This document shows, in pieces, positions 1-11,042 of a DNA stretch of 64,000 nucleotides; the stretch's first letter is position 1; each line of letters starts with the position of its first letter. A program made the translations under genes and the position numbers. The stretch covers positions 248,001-312,000 of the forward strand of contig JAQFWX010000042.1 of NCBI GenBank assembly GCA_027605045.1, given 5' to 3'. The DNA comes from Phallus indusiatus (lineage: Eukaryota > Basidiomycota > Agaricomycetes > Phallales > Phallaceae). The notes beneath the pieces were generated by a model, which ran no database searches, was not told the origin of the DNA, and saw only the letters and a program-made list of their open reading frames with translations.

Positions 1-1424
1 GTACTGAAAAAAAAAGAGCAAAGCAAGCAGCTTTTTATATACCCAGCACTCATGATCTTCCCCCTGCATAATCTCCCAACCTTAGTCCCTTAGTCAGTCT
101 GTAAATTAGGCACTACATTCACGACGTCGCGTAAAGCGTTGTGCAAAAGGTAATAATGTCACGATGGAAGAAGAAAAAGTTCTCTCGGCAAGGAAAATGA
201 GGTTGCTACTCAGACTCTGCCGGATTCGGATTCGGATTTTCGGATGCTCGGAGGGACGGCATAAAGCTATATACACCAAGGGCCGCGTCAGCGCATTTGG
301 GATTATGACGTCATCCTGAGACGTGCACTTAAAAAACATACTTTAGTGCAAAGAAAAGAACCAATTTCTGGTTCGGCAGCACATGCATACGCGTCCCCTC
401 CTCCGAAGATAAGCCAGTCTTGATAATGGTTTGGAAATCAGGGGTTTGACATTGGACATTAATGCATTAATAACCATGTATGAACGGTACCGAGAGGTTT
501 CGTTTCTTCTTATTCTTATTTCGAATTTCGTCGGAGCCGTGTCGTGCTTACTATGACTCCTGCAAGAACACTGGAGGAGTATATAAACAGAATAGAATAT
601 CAATAACGAGATGAGCTGGAAGAGACTAGCACACGAAGGGTCAGCGGTTAAATATACACTTCTGGCTGTTTTGGGCGAGAAGCTATGTGTGAAGCAAAAC
701 AAACCAAACCAAAAAAAACAAATAGCAACTGGATGAAAAATGGAATTATGGCGTCAGCTTTCAGTAAGCTCACGTCACGTTCAAATCATAATCGAAGTCC
801 GTGAATATGACTTCAACCATTCCTATTTTCGACCCCTGCACCACGCATCGATACGACGGGTTTCATTCTCAAGTAGAATGCAATATATATGCATATACGT
901 ACGTACTGTACGACGGAAGAAAAAAAGAAAACACGGTACTAACAGCAAATACTAGCTAACCTAAGAACAAAAGAAAGGGAAAGAAAGAAAGAAAGAATAC
1001 ACTTAATCATACAAAAGAAAAGAAAATACAAAAAAAAACGTCATACGCAAGGGAGTACAACTCGAGAAAAATTCCTCCTCCCCCTGCGGTTCCATAAATT
1101 TTTTTCGAAGATAAAGAATAAGAAAGTGGGAGAGAGAAATCATGACAAATTCTTTAGAATTTCATTCGCAAATCGTAGAATCGTCAGACAAGAAGAGGAC
1201 GTAGAACGAGATGGGACAGAAAGAGAACGGCGAGAGGAAACAGAATCAAAAGGAGCCAAAAAAAAAACGAATAAGGATGAAGCAAAAGAAGAGACAAGAC
1301 AAAACAAGGGAATACGCGACCAAAAAGAAAAAAGAAAGAAACAAAAAAAAAATAAGTCAAAACCCATTTCATCTTCACCTCAAAAAAGACAAAACCTAAA
1401 CTCTCCTCCTCCCTCTTCCCGCTC
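1..1424. other. Intergenic / 3' flank of the CSL gene, no supported gene
   Basis: No open frame here has a recognisable domain or a convincing ATG-exon structure. From about 955 to 1400 the + strand is strongly purine-rich, with runs of A, GAAA and AGAA units. On the minus strand this becomes a pyrimidine-rich tract directly after the CSL stop codon, so it is probably 3' UTR or termination region of that gene. Confidence 0.6.
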
Positions 1425-4400
1425 TTACAACACTCTCACAACCCAATCAATATCCCCATCCAACAACCCATGCCCATGTCCACCATGTCCATTACTAACA
1501 CCACCCGCACTCTCCTCTTTAACACCACCACCACCCTTCCCTCCCGCACTCGTATTCCCATTCCCATTCCCAACACCAACACCGCCAACAACCCTCCTCT
1601 GAATTCTTTCAATCTGTTCATGACTCAAACTAGGCTCGCACGCAATACTTCTCCCGGAATGGTACCCAATCCCATCGTACGGGCGCATAAACAGAATAGG
1701 AAGTGTCGGGAGTGGAGGTGGTGGAGAGAGAGATGTGGGTGCGTGTGCGTGTGCGTGTGGAGGTGGGGGAGGTGATGTAGATGAAGACGGCTGGGGTTGG
1801 GATTGTGGTTGTGTTTGTTGGGTCGATGTTGAGGACGACGGTGGTAAGGAGGATGTAGCACTACCAGAAGAATGTGCCTGTTGTGGTGGTTGTGGTGCAT
1901 CCTCATCAGGATGTTTAACATCACTTTCACCTTCACCCACCCCAGCAATATTATCCACACTCATACCACTCATAGCATTCACATTCAACCCCATATTCAT
2001 ATTCATATTCATCCCCATCCCCACACCCAAATTAATCCCCATCTCTAAACCCGGAATCCCGGGGACACTTTCCCCGAGGTACCCCAAATGCGACGGCAAC
2101 CCCACACTTTCGCGCGCCGTACGGACGATCTGCGACATGGGTGGAAGCTCGACGAGGACGATGGTGTGTAATGGGCCTTGAGGCATGAAGCGGGGTGGTG
2201 CGACGGGTGGAGAGTGTGGTGGGTGTGGATGTGGGTGTGGGTGTGGAAGCGAATGTGGAAGTGGATGGGGATGGGGATGTGAGATTGGATGTGGGATTAT
2301 GGTCGTTGCGGATGTTGTTGATGTGGCAGTTGATGAGGGTGTCGGGTTAGTTGGTGTCGGAGGAGAATGTATAACAGACGACGGCGTAGGCGCGTTCAAT
2401 ATCTGCGGCGACTGTTGCGGATTCGAATTTGAAGAATTGGCGTTACCAGTCGCGGATGGAGTAGGAGGTTGCGATGTCCCAGCACCAGCACCGGCACCGG
2501 CACCAGTCGTCGTCGCAGTCGGCGAAATCTGTGCACTCCCACCTCCCTCCGAACCTCCTCCATCCGCACCATTTCCATTCCCACTTCCATTCCCACCACC
2601 TGCACTTCCTTGCTGTCCATACAAATTCATCATCCCACCAACTCCAATAATCCCATTCAACGACGCAAGACTATTCACCAACGTAGACGGCAACCCATTA
2701 AGCGCAACCGACAACTGAGGCTGACCCTGTTGTTGCTGCTGTTGATTCTGCTGTTGCTGAATCGGCGACGTCGCCCCACCACCACTACCAAACCCATTCA
2801 ACCCCGCAATATTAGTCAACGGACCCGGCGGCCCCGTCGCCTGAAATACTCTCTGCCGTAACGGTCCGATGGGGCCTAACCAAACTTCCAACGGGGTATG
2901 TTGCATCGTCTCAGGATTGGTGTAAAAAAAGTTGGAAACGGTTAGTTCGATAGTGTGTGGAGTTATTCTGTAACCTGGTGCTGTGAAGAGTGTTGGGAAG
3001 GGTGTTATAGGTAATCGCGGGATGGGTGAGTTTGTTCCTGAGCCGTCGAAAAATGTGTATTGGAATTTAGCTTCAAGTAAAAAGAATAAGCATTTCTCCC
3101 AGGAAGAAAGAAAGGTTTTTTGAGACTCACATATTCCAACGATAGTCCAACATAGATAATCGTCCACTTCATCCGTAATAATCCTCACCCCATCACGTAC
3201 TTCTTCTCTAACCCTCGGCGGCTGAAAAATCAAGGGATGCGAAGCAGGTTGTCCCGCACTTCCAGGCGTAGGCGGCGGAGGCCCAGGTGACCCCGCACCC
3301 CCTCCACTCCCATTCGAACCTCCACTTCCACTTCCATTCGCACCTCCTCCACTCGAACCACCACCTGAACCACCACCTCCACCCGACCCAGACCCAGACC
3401 CACCAACACCCGAAGAAACAGGCGACGCAGCACTAAGATACGACCTCGACCCATCCGGATTCACACGCTGCAACGCAATCTTCTGCATCTGCGACACAGG
3501 CCCTCCATCCTCCGGCGACACTTTCCCTTTATCAACTTTCCGAATGATAAGCGGGCTGGTTGCGATCCCCGTTAACGTGTCTAAGAGTTGAATTTCGCAG
3601 CCGTAGATGACTGGGAGAGGTGGGGCTGGTATTGGCATATGCGAGTGGGAGTGCGCTGAAGAATGAGAGTGAGAGTGGGATTGGGAATGGGATTGAGCTG
3701 CTTGGTTGGAGATCATCATGTTATCGTGTGGACGGCGCAGTACGTTCACGTTAAACGCAGACCACGACAAATTGCTCGCGCACAACTGCGCATGCTCAAT
3801 CGTCATATATTTCGTGCGCACCGTCTGTGAATTGATACGGTTGAATAAGGAGACGGGTCCACCTGCTAAAATGCATGACGAGATGTTTCGCGTTTTTGCC
3901 GTTTTTTTGGACGGTTTGGAGATGATTGTGACTGGTGCGGAGTCGAAGGAGGCCCAGATGCGGCCTGGTAGAGTTGATGATGATGATGAAGAGGAAGGTG
4001 ATGATTCGTGGGGATGGTGTTGGTGATGTTGATGATGATGGTGATGTGTGATTGGTGCGACTGAATCTGTGGGAGAAAGATGTGGAGGCGGAGGTGGATG
4101 TGTAAGAGGAGATTCAGCAATATCAAGCGCAAGCTGGAAACTCTTTGATTTAGCAGTACCCGAGACATGCAAGTACTTGAAATTGGCGACCATGTTGTTA
4201 TCAAGGGGAGAGCGCTGTTCCGGGCCGCGTTCACCGCTCTCGGTCACGATGCTCATAGCGAGATGCTGGTTCTTGAGTTCCGAATAAGGGGTTTCTATTC
4301 GGACGACGGGTGGAGGACATAAAAAACGTTTTTCGCTGCCGTATGATTTTTGAGCGACGGCGGCGTGGAGACATATGACTGTTGTCATTGACATGGGACG

Positions 4401-5162
4401 AGAGTAGTCCATTGTGAGGTGGTCCCGGACTATTCGACGTATTTTGGATTGGAGTTCATCGTGTGAATCTTCCAATTTTCGTTTGTTGTTAGAGGAGGAA
4501 GAAGATGGCTATTGAAAAGATAAAATGAGACATGAGGAAGGGGCAGGGGAAGGTAGTAGTAGTACCTGATCTCTGTCGCCATTTCTGAGATGGTGGTTAT
4601 TGTGTTGGTGGTCGACTCGCCAGTCGTGTAAAAGGGCTCGTAAATTCGTGTGATCGACAGTCGGGCGCTCGTGGTGGGAGAGAGTCGCGGGAGAGTTTGA
4701 GTAAGATGAACGGGGAGCATGATCGTGTGTAACTGAACCGATATTTCGCGATGATGATAATAATAATAATAGTAACACATAATATCAAGATTATAGAGAT
4801 ATTGAGGTGTGGTGTGGGGAGAATACCCGCGGCAGAAAGAATAAAAAGAAATATTATTATCAAAGACATGCAAAAAAATATGAATCAGTAGTTGAACACG
4901 CACACACACCTCTTCGGTCGTCGTGAGTATGAGACATTGGGTGGTCTATGGCTGTGCTTGAGTTGGTGGCTGAAGACGGGTTGTTGTCAATACTGTCTAC
5001 GGCCGGCAAGGGAGTTGGATGGTGTGGAGGAGCTGGAAGCTGTGGCGGATGGTGAAGAGGATGTTGGTGGTGGTGAAGAAGATACTGCTGTTGTTGCTGC
5101 TGTTGTTGTTGGTGGTGTTGTTGCTGTTGTTGTTGAGGATACGCATGATTTATGATTCTCAT
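1425..5162 (-). CDS. CSL-family (RBP-J/Su(H)/LAG-1) DNA-binding transcription factor
   Basis: Sequence-specific nuclear transcription factor of the fungal CSL family. Four exons fit in phase: 5162-4910, 4732-4566, 4508-3131 and 3070-1425, giving about 1147 residues. The start is the ATG of MRIINHAYPQ; frames further upstream lack ATG. The N-terminus is Gln/His/Pro-rich. The Rel-like N domain begins around residue 175, with the motif HAAVAQKSYGSEKRFLCPPP. The beta-trefoil domain follows, with SCILAGGPVSLFNRINSQTV and YGCEIQLLDTLTG. After the 60-nt third intron comes WTIVGISKFQYTFF and then the C-terminal Rel/TIG domain (PLEVWLGPIGPLRQRVFQ). That intron is in frame and would read through if unspliced. 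The TIG domain is split by several hundred residues of Gly-, Gln-, Ser/Thr- and His/Pro-rich low complexity before VLVELPP and LPILFMRPYDG. Family membership is secure. Fungi have no Notch, so targets cannot be inferred. Terminal low-complexity boundaries are less certain. Confidence 0.93.
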
Positions 5163-7362
5163 AACTGGAAGCCCTTTTTGACTTTTTTTGCAAGGACCGT
5201 GTGAAGGTGTGCGCTCACTCTCGTTTCTCGTGGGAGAACAGACACACTCGGGGGCTCTGCTGTGTGTCACTCGTCTTTATATTTAATAATAGTGTGTGTC
5301 ATTCTGCTGTCACACACGATTACAACAAGTGTCCACAATGACAAATACCATTCTCCTCGTCTTGCAGTGCTAGTACACATTGTAAATTACTATCGTGTAT
5401 TATCTGCTCTTATGCAACCTTTCTCTCTCCAAGTAATGTCTCTTTCCTCTCCTGCTCCATCTCCTTTATTTCCCACGAACGACACGTGCCTCTCCCACGC
5501 TGTTTTCATCTCTTGATATCTCTCCTGTAAACTCAAAAGATTCGAAGAACTTTGGAACTTGCCAGAACTATCAGAACAAAAAGACCAATTCTGTTCTGTT
5601 CCTTCTCCGTCTTTCACTTCCTTCCATATCTTCCCGTGTCTCTCCTTCAACCAGTCCCTCTCATCCCCAACAACATCCCTGGCCAACCACCCCAAGCAAA
5701 TTTTCCCACACGCTAAAAATAGACATCCAACCGTCAAATCGAAGAAGACACACCGACATGTTCTTGGCTTGTCTCATGCACACCTCCCTCAATCCCAGCA
5801 CTCCAAACCTGTCTTCCTCGTCAATCACCTGCTCCGCCACATTCTTGATATATCCAATCCTCCCCTCTTTAATATTAAATACACCTTCTCTTGTCTTCTT
5901 CTTCTCCTTCATCCGACCCATATTCATATTGCCATTCCGCTTCCGTGAAATAGTAGTATGTAGCAGCAGTCATCCGTCTTCCCACTTGTACTAGATCTCC
6001 TCAACCAATCCCACCCTTTGATTCGCAATCACCCGAAATTATAAGGGTGTCAAAACCCCGGAACAAAATCAACAGATCCACCGACGACGAAGCTGATCAA
6101 ATCGTTACTGCAGGAGCTGGATAAGGCGTCTACAGAAGTTGCATTTGAATTTGAATTCGAAAACACACACGATGCAGACGTAGATCTTTTCCCACGTGTC
6201 ATCTTCCTTCCGCTCGTTTTACTATTGTTAGACCCTGGGATAACGACACAAAGGTGGCGATTATTATCATTGTTTTCATCGACGTTCATATCGTATCCAA
6301 TCCTAGCAGCTCCTGCTTGCGTCACGGACCAGACAAAAAAGACAAAAAGGACAAATGACAACAATGTCGTAATGGCGTTTCTAAATATAATTCTTCTTGA
6401 ACGAACGAGCTGTCCAACCGTGGCCAACTCTTTTGGCTGAACTGGGAATTGCTGAATTGCGCGCGTCGAGTCTCATCCTTGCAGAGCTCAGTCTTATTAT
6501 CAGCAATCAGTAATGCATGCTATCTTGCGCGATGCAAAATAATCTCATCGCTTCATACCCCAAGGCACAAACAACGTGGAGCGGCTTCAGCTCTGTTGAG
6601 CAATTTCTGCGACCAATCGCATTTACAATAGACAGGTGGCTAGGTTACTTGGGTGCAATTATGAGTTTGATCGGAGATGATTACAGTTACCATATTCGCA
6701 TGACAGGACTCCACTGGCAAATTACGCTCGCGTAATTATCATCAATATCATTGGACATGTCACTGTATGCTGGTGTCCAATAGACTAATGATAATACAGA
6801 GCAGGGGTGGTCCAATCAGCGGGCAAGTGCGGGAATCAGGTAATTATAAACCACCGGTATGTTATGTAACTAGTATAGTCTATACATATAGTCTATACAT
6901 ATGTATGTGCCTATCATCTCACCTGTGCTAGTTTTCGCTGTTCAACTTGAAGCTACGGGAGATCAAAATGAATGCCATGGCACTTTTTACGGGGAATTTT
7001 TTCGGCGGACCTCTCATTCCAGCACTATAAAAAAAAGTATCAGGATTCGGCGAGTAATGTCACATTTGGCGATTCAGCAGGTGCTTCAGGTTTTTGCCTG
7101 TCTCCGCCGTCCATGCTAATTTCTAATTTCGTTCGAGTTACAGCCAGAAATTGTTTCATAATTTAAGTTTCGGAAAGGAAGAATCGATCGATGAAGATCA
7201 CAATACTATACGTAATTTGGCAATGGATTTTCAGGTACAATTAAATACGTGGCCATTTTACAAAAGTTGTTTTTGTGCGGCCGTTGTATCAAGGAAATGA
7301 AAACTGACGATAGACGGGAAGTTGACCTCAGTTGCAAATAATAATCATCGCCTCCATGGCCC
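5163..7362. other. CSL upstream region and intergenic DNA, no firm gene
   Basis: This stretch lies 5' of the CSL gene. Small minus-strand frames occur at 5390-5737, 5661-5927 (with an ATG) and 6050-6427 (no ATG; one hydrophobic stretch). None has a recognised domain or joins into a phased gene, so they may be part of a long CSL leader. Around 6880-6903 a short AT-rich unit (atagtctatacat) is repeated. Nothing else can be supported. Confidence 0.5.
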
Positions 7363-7489
7363 TATCAGTAAAACAGAATTTGTTTCTGGAACACTAAGCT
7401 CAATCCAGGAGTCTCCAGAGTACTCGGAGCTCTCTGGAGACTCCTGGATTGAGCTTAGTGTTCCAGAAACAAGTTCTGTTTTACTGATA
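7363..7489. repeat. Long near-perfect inverted repeat (58-bp arms, 11-nt spacer)
   Basis: The left arm is 7363-7420 and the right arm 7432-7489. Each arm is 58 bp and they are reverse complements with a single mismatch, near the outer third. The spacer is the 11 nt at 7421-7431. Transcribed, it would fold into one long hairpin; as DNA it resembles a small fold-back element or MITE. No clear target-site duplication is visible at its edges and it contains no open frame. Confidence 0.95.
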
Positions 7490-8910
7490 TGATGAGTCCC
7501 ACACTGCCTCAAATAGAGGCGTGCGTAACTGCATTTTTCCCCTGAGAGCGTCAAACGGTTTATGAATTATATGCCTATGCCACATGTTTAACCCAGTTCA
7601 CCATGCGTGATTCTCCAGCTGTCCGTAAATGCTAGATCATGTCTAAACACTTTATCGACTATAGCTCCATAAAAAAAAAAAAACATCGCCTCCCTTTTTG
7701 AGAGGATCCTGAGTTCAAACACTAAAGGCAACGAACGAAAAGTCAACGAAATTATATTATACTTTTTGTTGTGTAAAACAGGGGTTTAAAGAAGATCGGT
7801 GATGCATAGATAGCTATAATTGGCATGATGACCGGACGCACAGGACGCCACTGCCACTGAGCTCAGCCTCGTGACGACGTGAGTGCTTCTCAACATTCCT
7901 ATCATTTTGACAATATAAATCCCAACGCGCACCTGACTAAGAAGTGTCAAGTCCTGATATAAGATTTGGTTTTGTCCCTTGATTTCCCATCAGACTAACT
8001 TATTAGTAGTAGTAAAACAGATGAGACGTCTGAGTTACACTGCAGAATCTATTTACTATTTACATACATATATGCACATAGCTCAAAAAAAGAAAAAAAC
8101 GACGTCGATTTTTGGAAACTAGCTCAGTGTCAACCCTGAGGGTTTCTTGATCGTATCAAGTCAGGCGGGTCCAGGCGGGGCGGGCCATCAGTAAACTGGG
8201 TGAGGTTATTCAGCCTTCCCAGTCTTCCTCAGATCTTCTGACCTCAGCCGTATTAATGATTGAAACAGGAATCATATTACTTGACGAGTATGTTAAATAC
8301 ACGGCTAATAACGATGAGAATTCGAATTCTGCAGCATTTACTCCGGCGTTATCAGTGTGCGGCGGCGGCATTCCGGACTAATCCATGGAAAACAGTCGAA
8401 TATATTTATATATCGTTTGAGTTTTCAATACGCCTTATTTATAGAAATAAAAAAATTTTCGACTGGACCTGAAATCAGCCCAATATTCAAGGGCGTGAAC
8501 CACTACTAGTAGCGTGAACTGTTGCCAATTGAATTAGTGTGTAGCTTTGTGTCCATGTGCTTATTAAAGGATGAATGATTATGCATTATGAGCTATGGCT
8601 TCAAGCTCCAGGTACGAGTCTCTAAACCTCTTCCCTTTTTGAAGTCCAAACCGGCGATACCTGTACAGTGCTTTTTTGGCAATTGTGAAACTTGTGATGT
8701 GGGTGGTTTACTGAACTAGACGGCACCATCTTGTGGTAAAAATAAAATAACAAAGGCCAAAATCGGGCTGCATTTTTGTCAAATTTCACTCATTACGCAA
8801 AACCGGCACGGTCATTTTCGAGTCTGTCAGCGGTGAGTTAGAATCTGAATGGGTCAAAGTTTTAGAGGTAATTTAATTTTCCCGGCGTGAATTCGATTTC
8901 TTCACCAGTA
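7490..8910. other. Intergenic, upstream of the terpene synthase
   Basis: No supported gene. It contains A-rich runs (around 7670-7683 and 8085-8100) and short unrelated frames. The last bases before 8911 lead into the TATA box of the terpene synthase. Confidence 0.5.
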
Positions 8911-8917
8911 TATAAAA
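8911..8917 (+). promoter_or_regulatory. TATA box of the terpene synthase gene
   Basis: TATAAAA lies 78 bp before the chosen ATG at 8995, at a normal distance for a fungal core promoter. Its position supports the 8995 start, because the open frame upstream of it contains no ATG. Confidence 0.6.
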
Positions 8918-8994
8918 CCATATTCAATCCTATTGCAGGAACAACTTCGAGCTACCAACCTGAACTCAAACTAAACGCAAACTCTCCTCAATCA

Positions 8995-10221
8995 ATGCAG
9001 CAAACTGGAAAAGACCGAGTCTCTTCTGATTCTCTTATTCCTTATCAGCCTGGTGAGAAGCATCCTCTCTCCTCCCTGATTTTTCTCTCTCTGAAACTAA
9101 TTGATACTCCAGATAAATTCATCTCCGTGTTGAAGGAATTTCTGAAGGATGTTGACTACTCCCCCACTGGTATAGATTCGAGTAATCAAGAACTCGAAGA
9201 CTCAATGCGAGAATTCATTGTTGCAAGAGGGTTGGACTATTGTCCGCTCTTGCAGAAACTTCTTCCTTCAATGGTTGCAATAGCTCATGTGAGTTTTGAA
9301 GTAGATCGTGGGCATACATGTATACTAACTTCCAAATGTTTTTACACTGGCAGTTGTGTCACCCGACTCTCCCATTGGAAGTGAAGAAGAATACAGGGTT
9401 ATACATATTGTATGGATATTCTGTCAAATCGCCCATATTTTATATTTCATATAAGTATAAAAGGTTTTGTAATTATACTGACGATAAAATATTGGAGGAT
9501 CCAACGCCCTTCAATGAATTCGGTCGACGTTTATTGACGGGTCAGCATCAACTTGACCCCGTTCTCACCGCTCTTGCAGAAATCCTCGATAACATGTGGC
9601 AAATATACGATCCTCTCATTGCATCATTGATTTTGAACGGTACTTTACAATTCATGTCCTACACTTGTGTAGAAACGCGGCTTGAGAAGAAACATATGAT
9701 TCGAGGGGAAAACCGTTTCGCATGGTATTTTCGCGACGCGACTGGAATATTCGATTTCGGTTTACTTGGTTTTACGAAGAAGGACGGATTCACTGGCTTG
9801 GATTTAATTCAAGCCTTGCCCAACTTTAGTTTCTGGTTGACTATCGCTAATGATCTTTTATCGTAAGTTTTGATGGCAATTTTTTTTGACAACCATGCTC
9901 GACCATCGTCAGGTTCCACAAAGAAGAATTGAAGCAGGAAACTGGAACATACCTATGGGCTCGCCCTCACATAGAGAATAAGTCACGATACGAAATTCAT
10001 GCACAATTATTAGGGGAATTGAGGACTGCTAGACGAGTAGTTTATGCAACCATGGAAAATATAAATCAAAAGGCAGTGGACATCTGGAAGGCATGGGAGA
10101 AAGGCTATATGTGAGTCCCGCTGCCTGTCTCTATTAACGGTATTGATCTATATCATTCAGTGAATGGCACCTAATTCAACCAAGATATCGGTTGAAAGAT
10201 CTGGACCTGAACCTTCACTAG
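8995..10221 (+). CDS. Trichodiene-synthase-like (TRI5 family) sesquiterpene synthase
   Basis: Class I terpene cyclase of the trichodiene synthase family, expected to ionise farnesyl diphosphate in the cytosol. Six exons: 8995-9052, 9113-9288, 9354-9409, 9464-9862, 9913-10110 and 10161-10221. Phases agree and give about 315 residues, somewhat shorter than the ~375-380 of ascomycete TRI5. The Asp-rich motif is NYTDDKILEDP. The second metal-binding motif is NDLLSFHKEE (NDxxSxxKE), cleanly restored across the fourth intron. The C-terminal family signature is GYIEWHLIQPRYRL. A TATA box sits 78 bp upstream. The gene converges on an MFS transporter and lies 9 kb from a P450/aldehyde dehydrogenase cluster, which suggests terpenoid biosynthesis. 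Many basidiomycete members of this family make sesquiterpenes other than trichodiene, so the product is unknown. The third exon junction (9409/9464) is the least certain. Confidence 0.88.
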
Positions 10222-11042
10222 AACTCAGTGGTTCAAGTTCTCGCGGTCCAAATCTTATTGTTAGACAAAGAATCAGAGTTTTGTACAAATTTAAAACGAT
10301 TCATATAAATGTTTTAGCTCAATGTAAATATCAATGACTAAGATCTTGCTTATACACAGTTTCAGCCTGAGATAAGATCTACTATAGGGTTCCTCAACAG
10401 CCTGAGAGCATATATGCGCAATTTTTAGTTACATACTAATTATGTTATGTTATATTTATTTTTGCTTCAGAGTACAAGTAACTATGTAGGCTACATAGTC
10501 TGTACAGGAATTTCTCTTTGGGCACCCTTGGATAAATACGTTCTAGTCCCTGGAAAGGTCTTTTTAGTATATACTCAGTAGTTACACACTCTAATACAGT
10601 TTCCCCGGTTTATTTCACTCAGAGCTTATTATTACTTAAGATTATATTATATTTCCCTATCGTAAGTTCCCCACTCAGTGTCTTCCCTCTTCCTGCTTAC
10701 ATAAAGCTGCTCCCGGCTCCCCTCAGTGCAACGAAAATACATATAATCTCACACAAAATATCTAAAACATTATCGGGTTGTTTATTATAGCCGTCACCAA
10801 AAGCTACAATGTCGTCATTATAATACACATCTATCTATCATTGCGGTGTGTCTAAGTGTTGGTTCCCTAACGTACAGAAGTGTCTCTCAAATATCTTTCA
10901 TGATTATATCCATGTAATTGGTCCTGATTGCTCACTGATCAAGACTGATTTGGTTTTGGCAATTCTTCCGATGCCTCATTCAATGACTTATTAGGAATCT
11001 AGTAGAACGTCAGTTAGTATACGCCACGCAGTGTAGAAAAAT
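10222..11042. other. Convergent intergenic region, nothing recognised
   Basis: This AT-rich stretch separates the 3' ends of the terpene synthase (+) and the MFS transporter (-). No open frame with coding character and no repeat was seen. It presumably holds both terminators. Confidence 0.5.

Noticed and set aside
1126..1602. Open plus-strand frame of 158 codons
   Set aside because: Lys/Glu- then Pro-rich translation of the purine/pyrimidine-biased DNA at the CSL 3' end; overlaps the real gene on the other strand.
1735..2718. Long plus-strand Cys/Gly-rich frames
   Set aside because: Antisense shadows of CSL low-complexity repeats.
5390..5927. Two overlapping minus-strand frames upstream of CSL
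   Set aside because: No domain, no phased splice join to the CSL start; may only be part of the leader.
6050..6427. Minus-strand frame with one hydrophobic helix
   Set aside because: No in-frame ATG upstream of the helix and no exon that supplies one; TGA stops just upstream.
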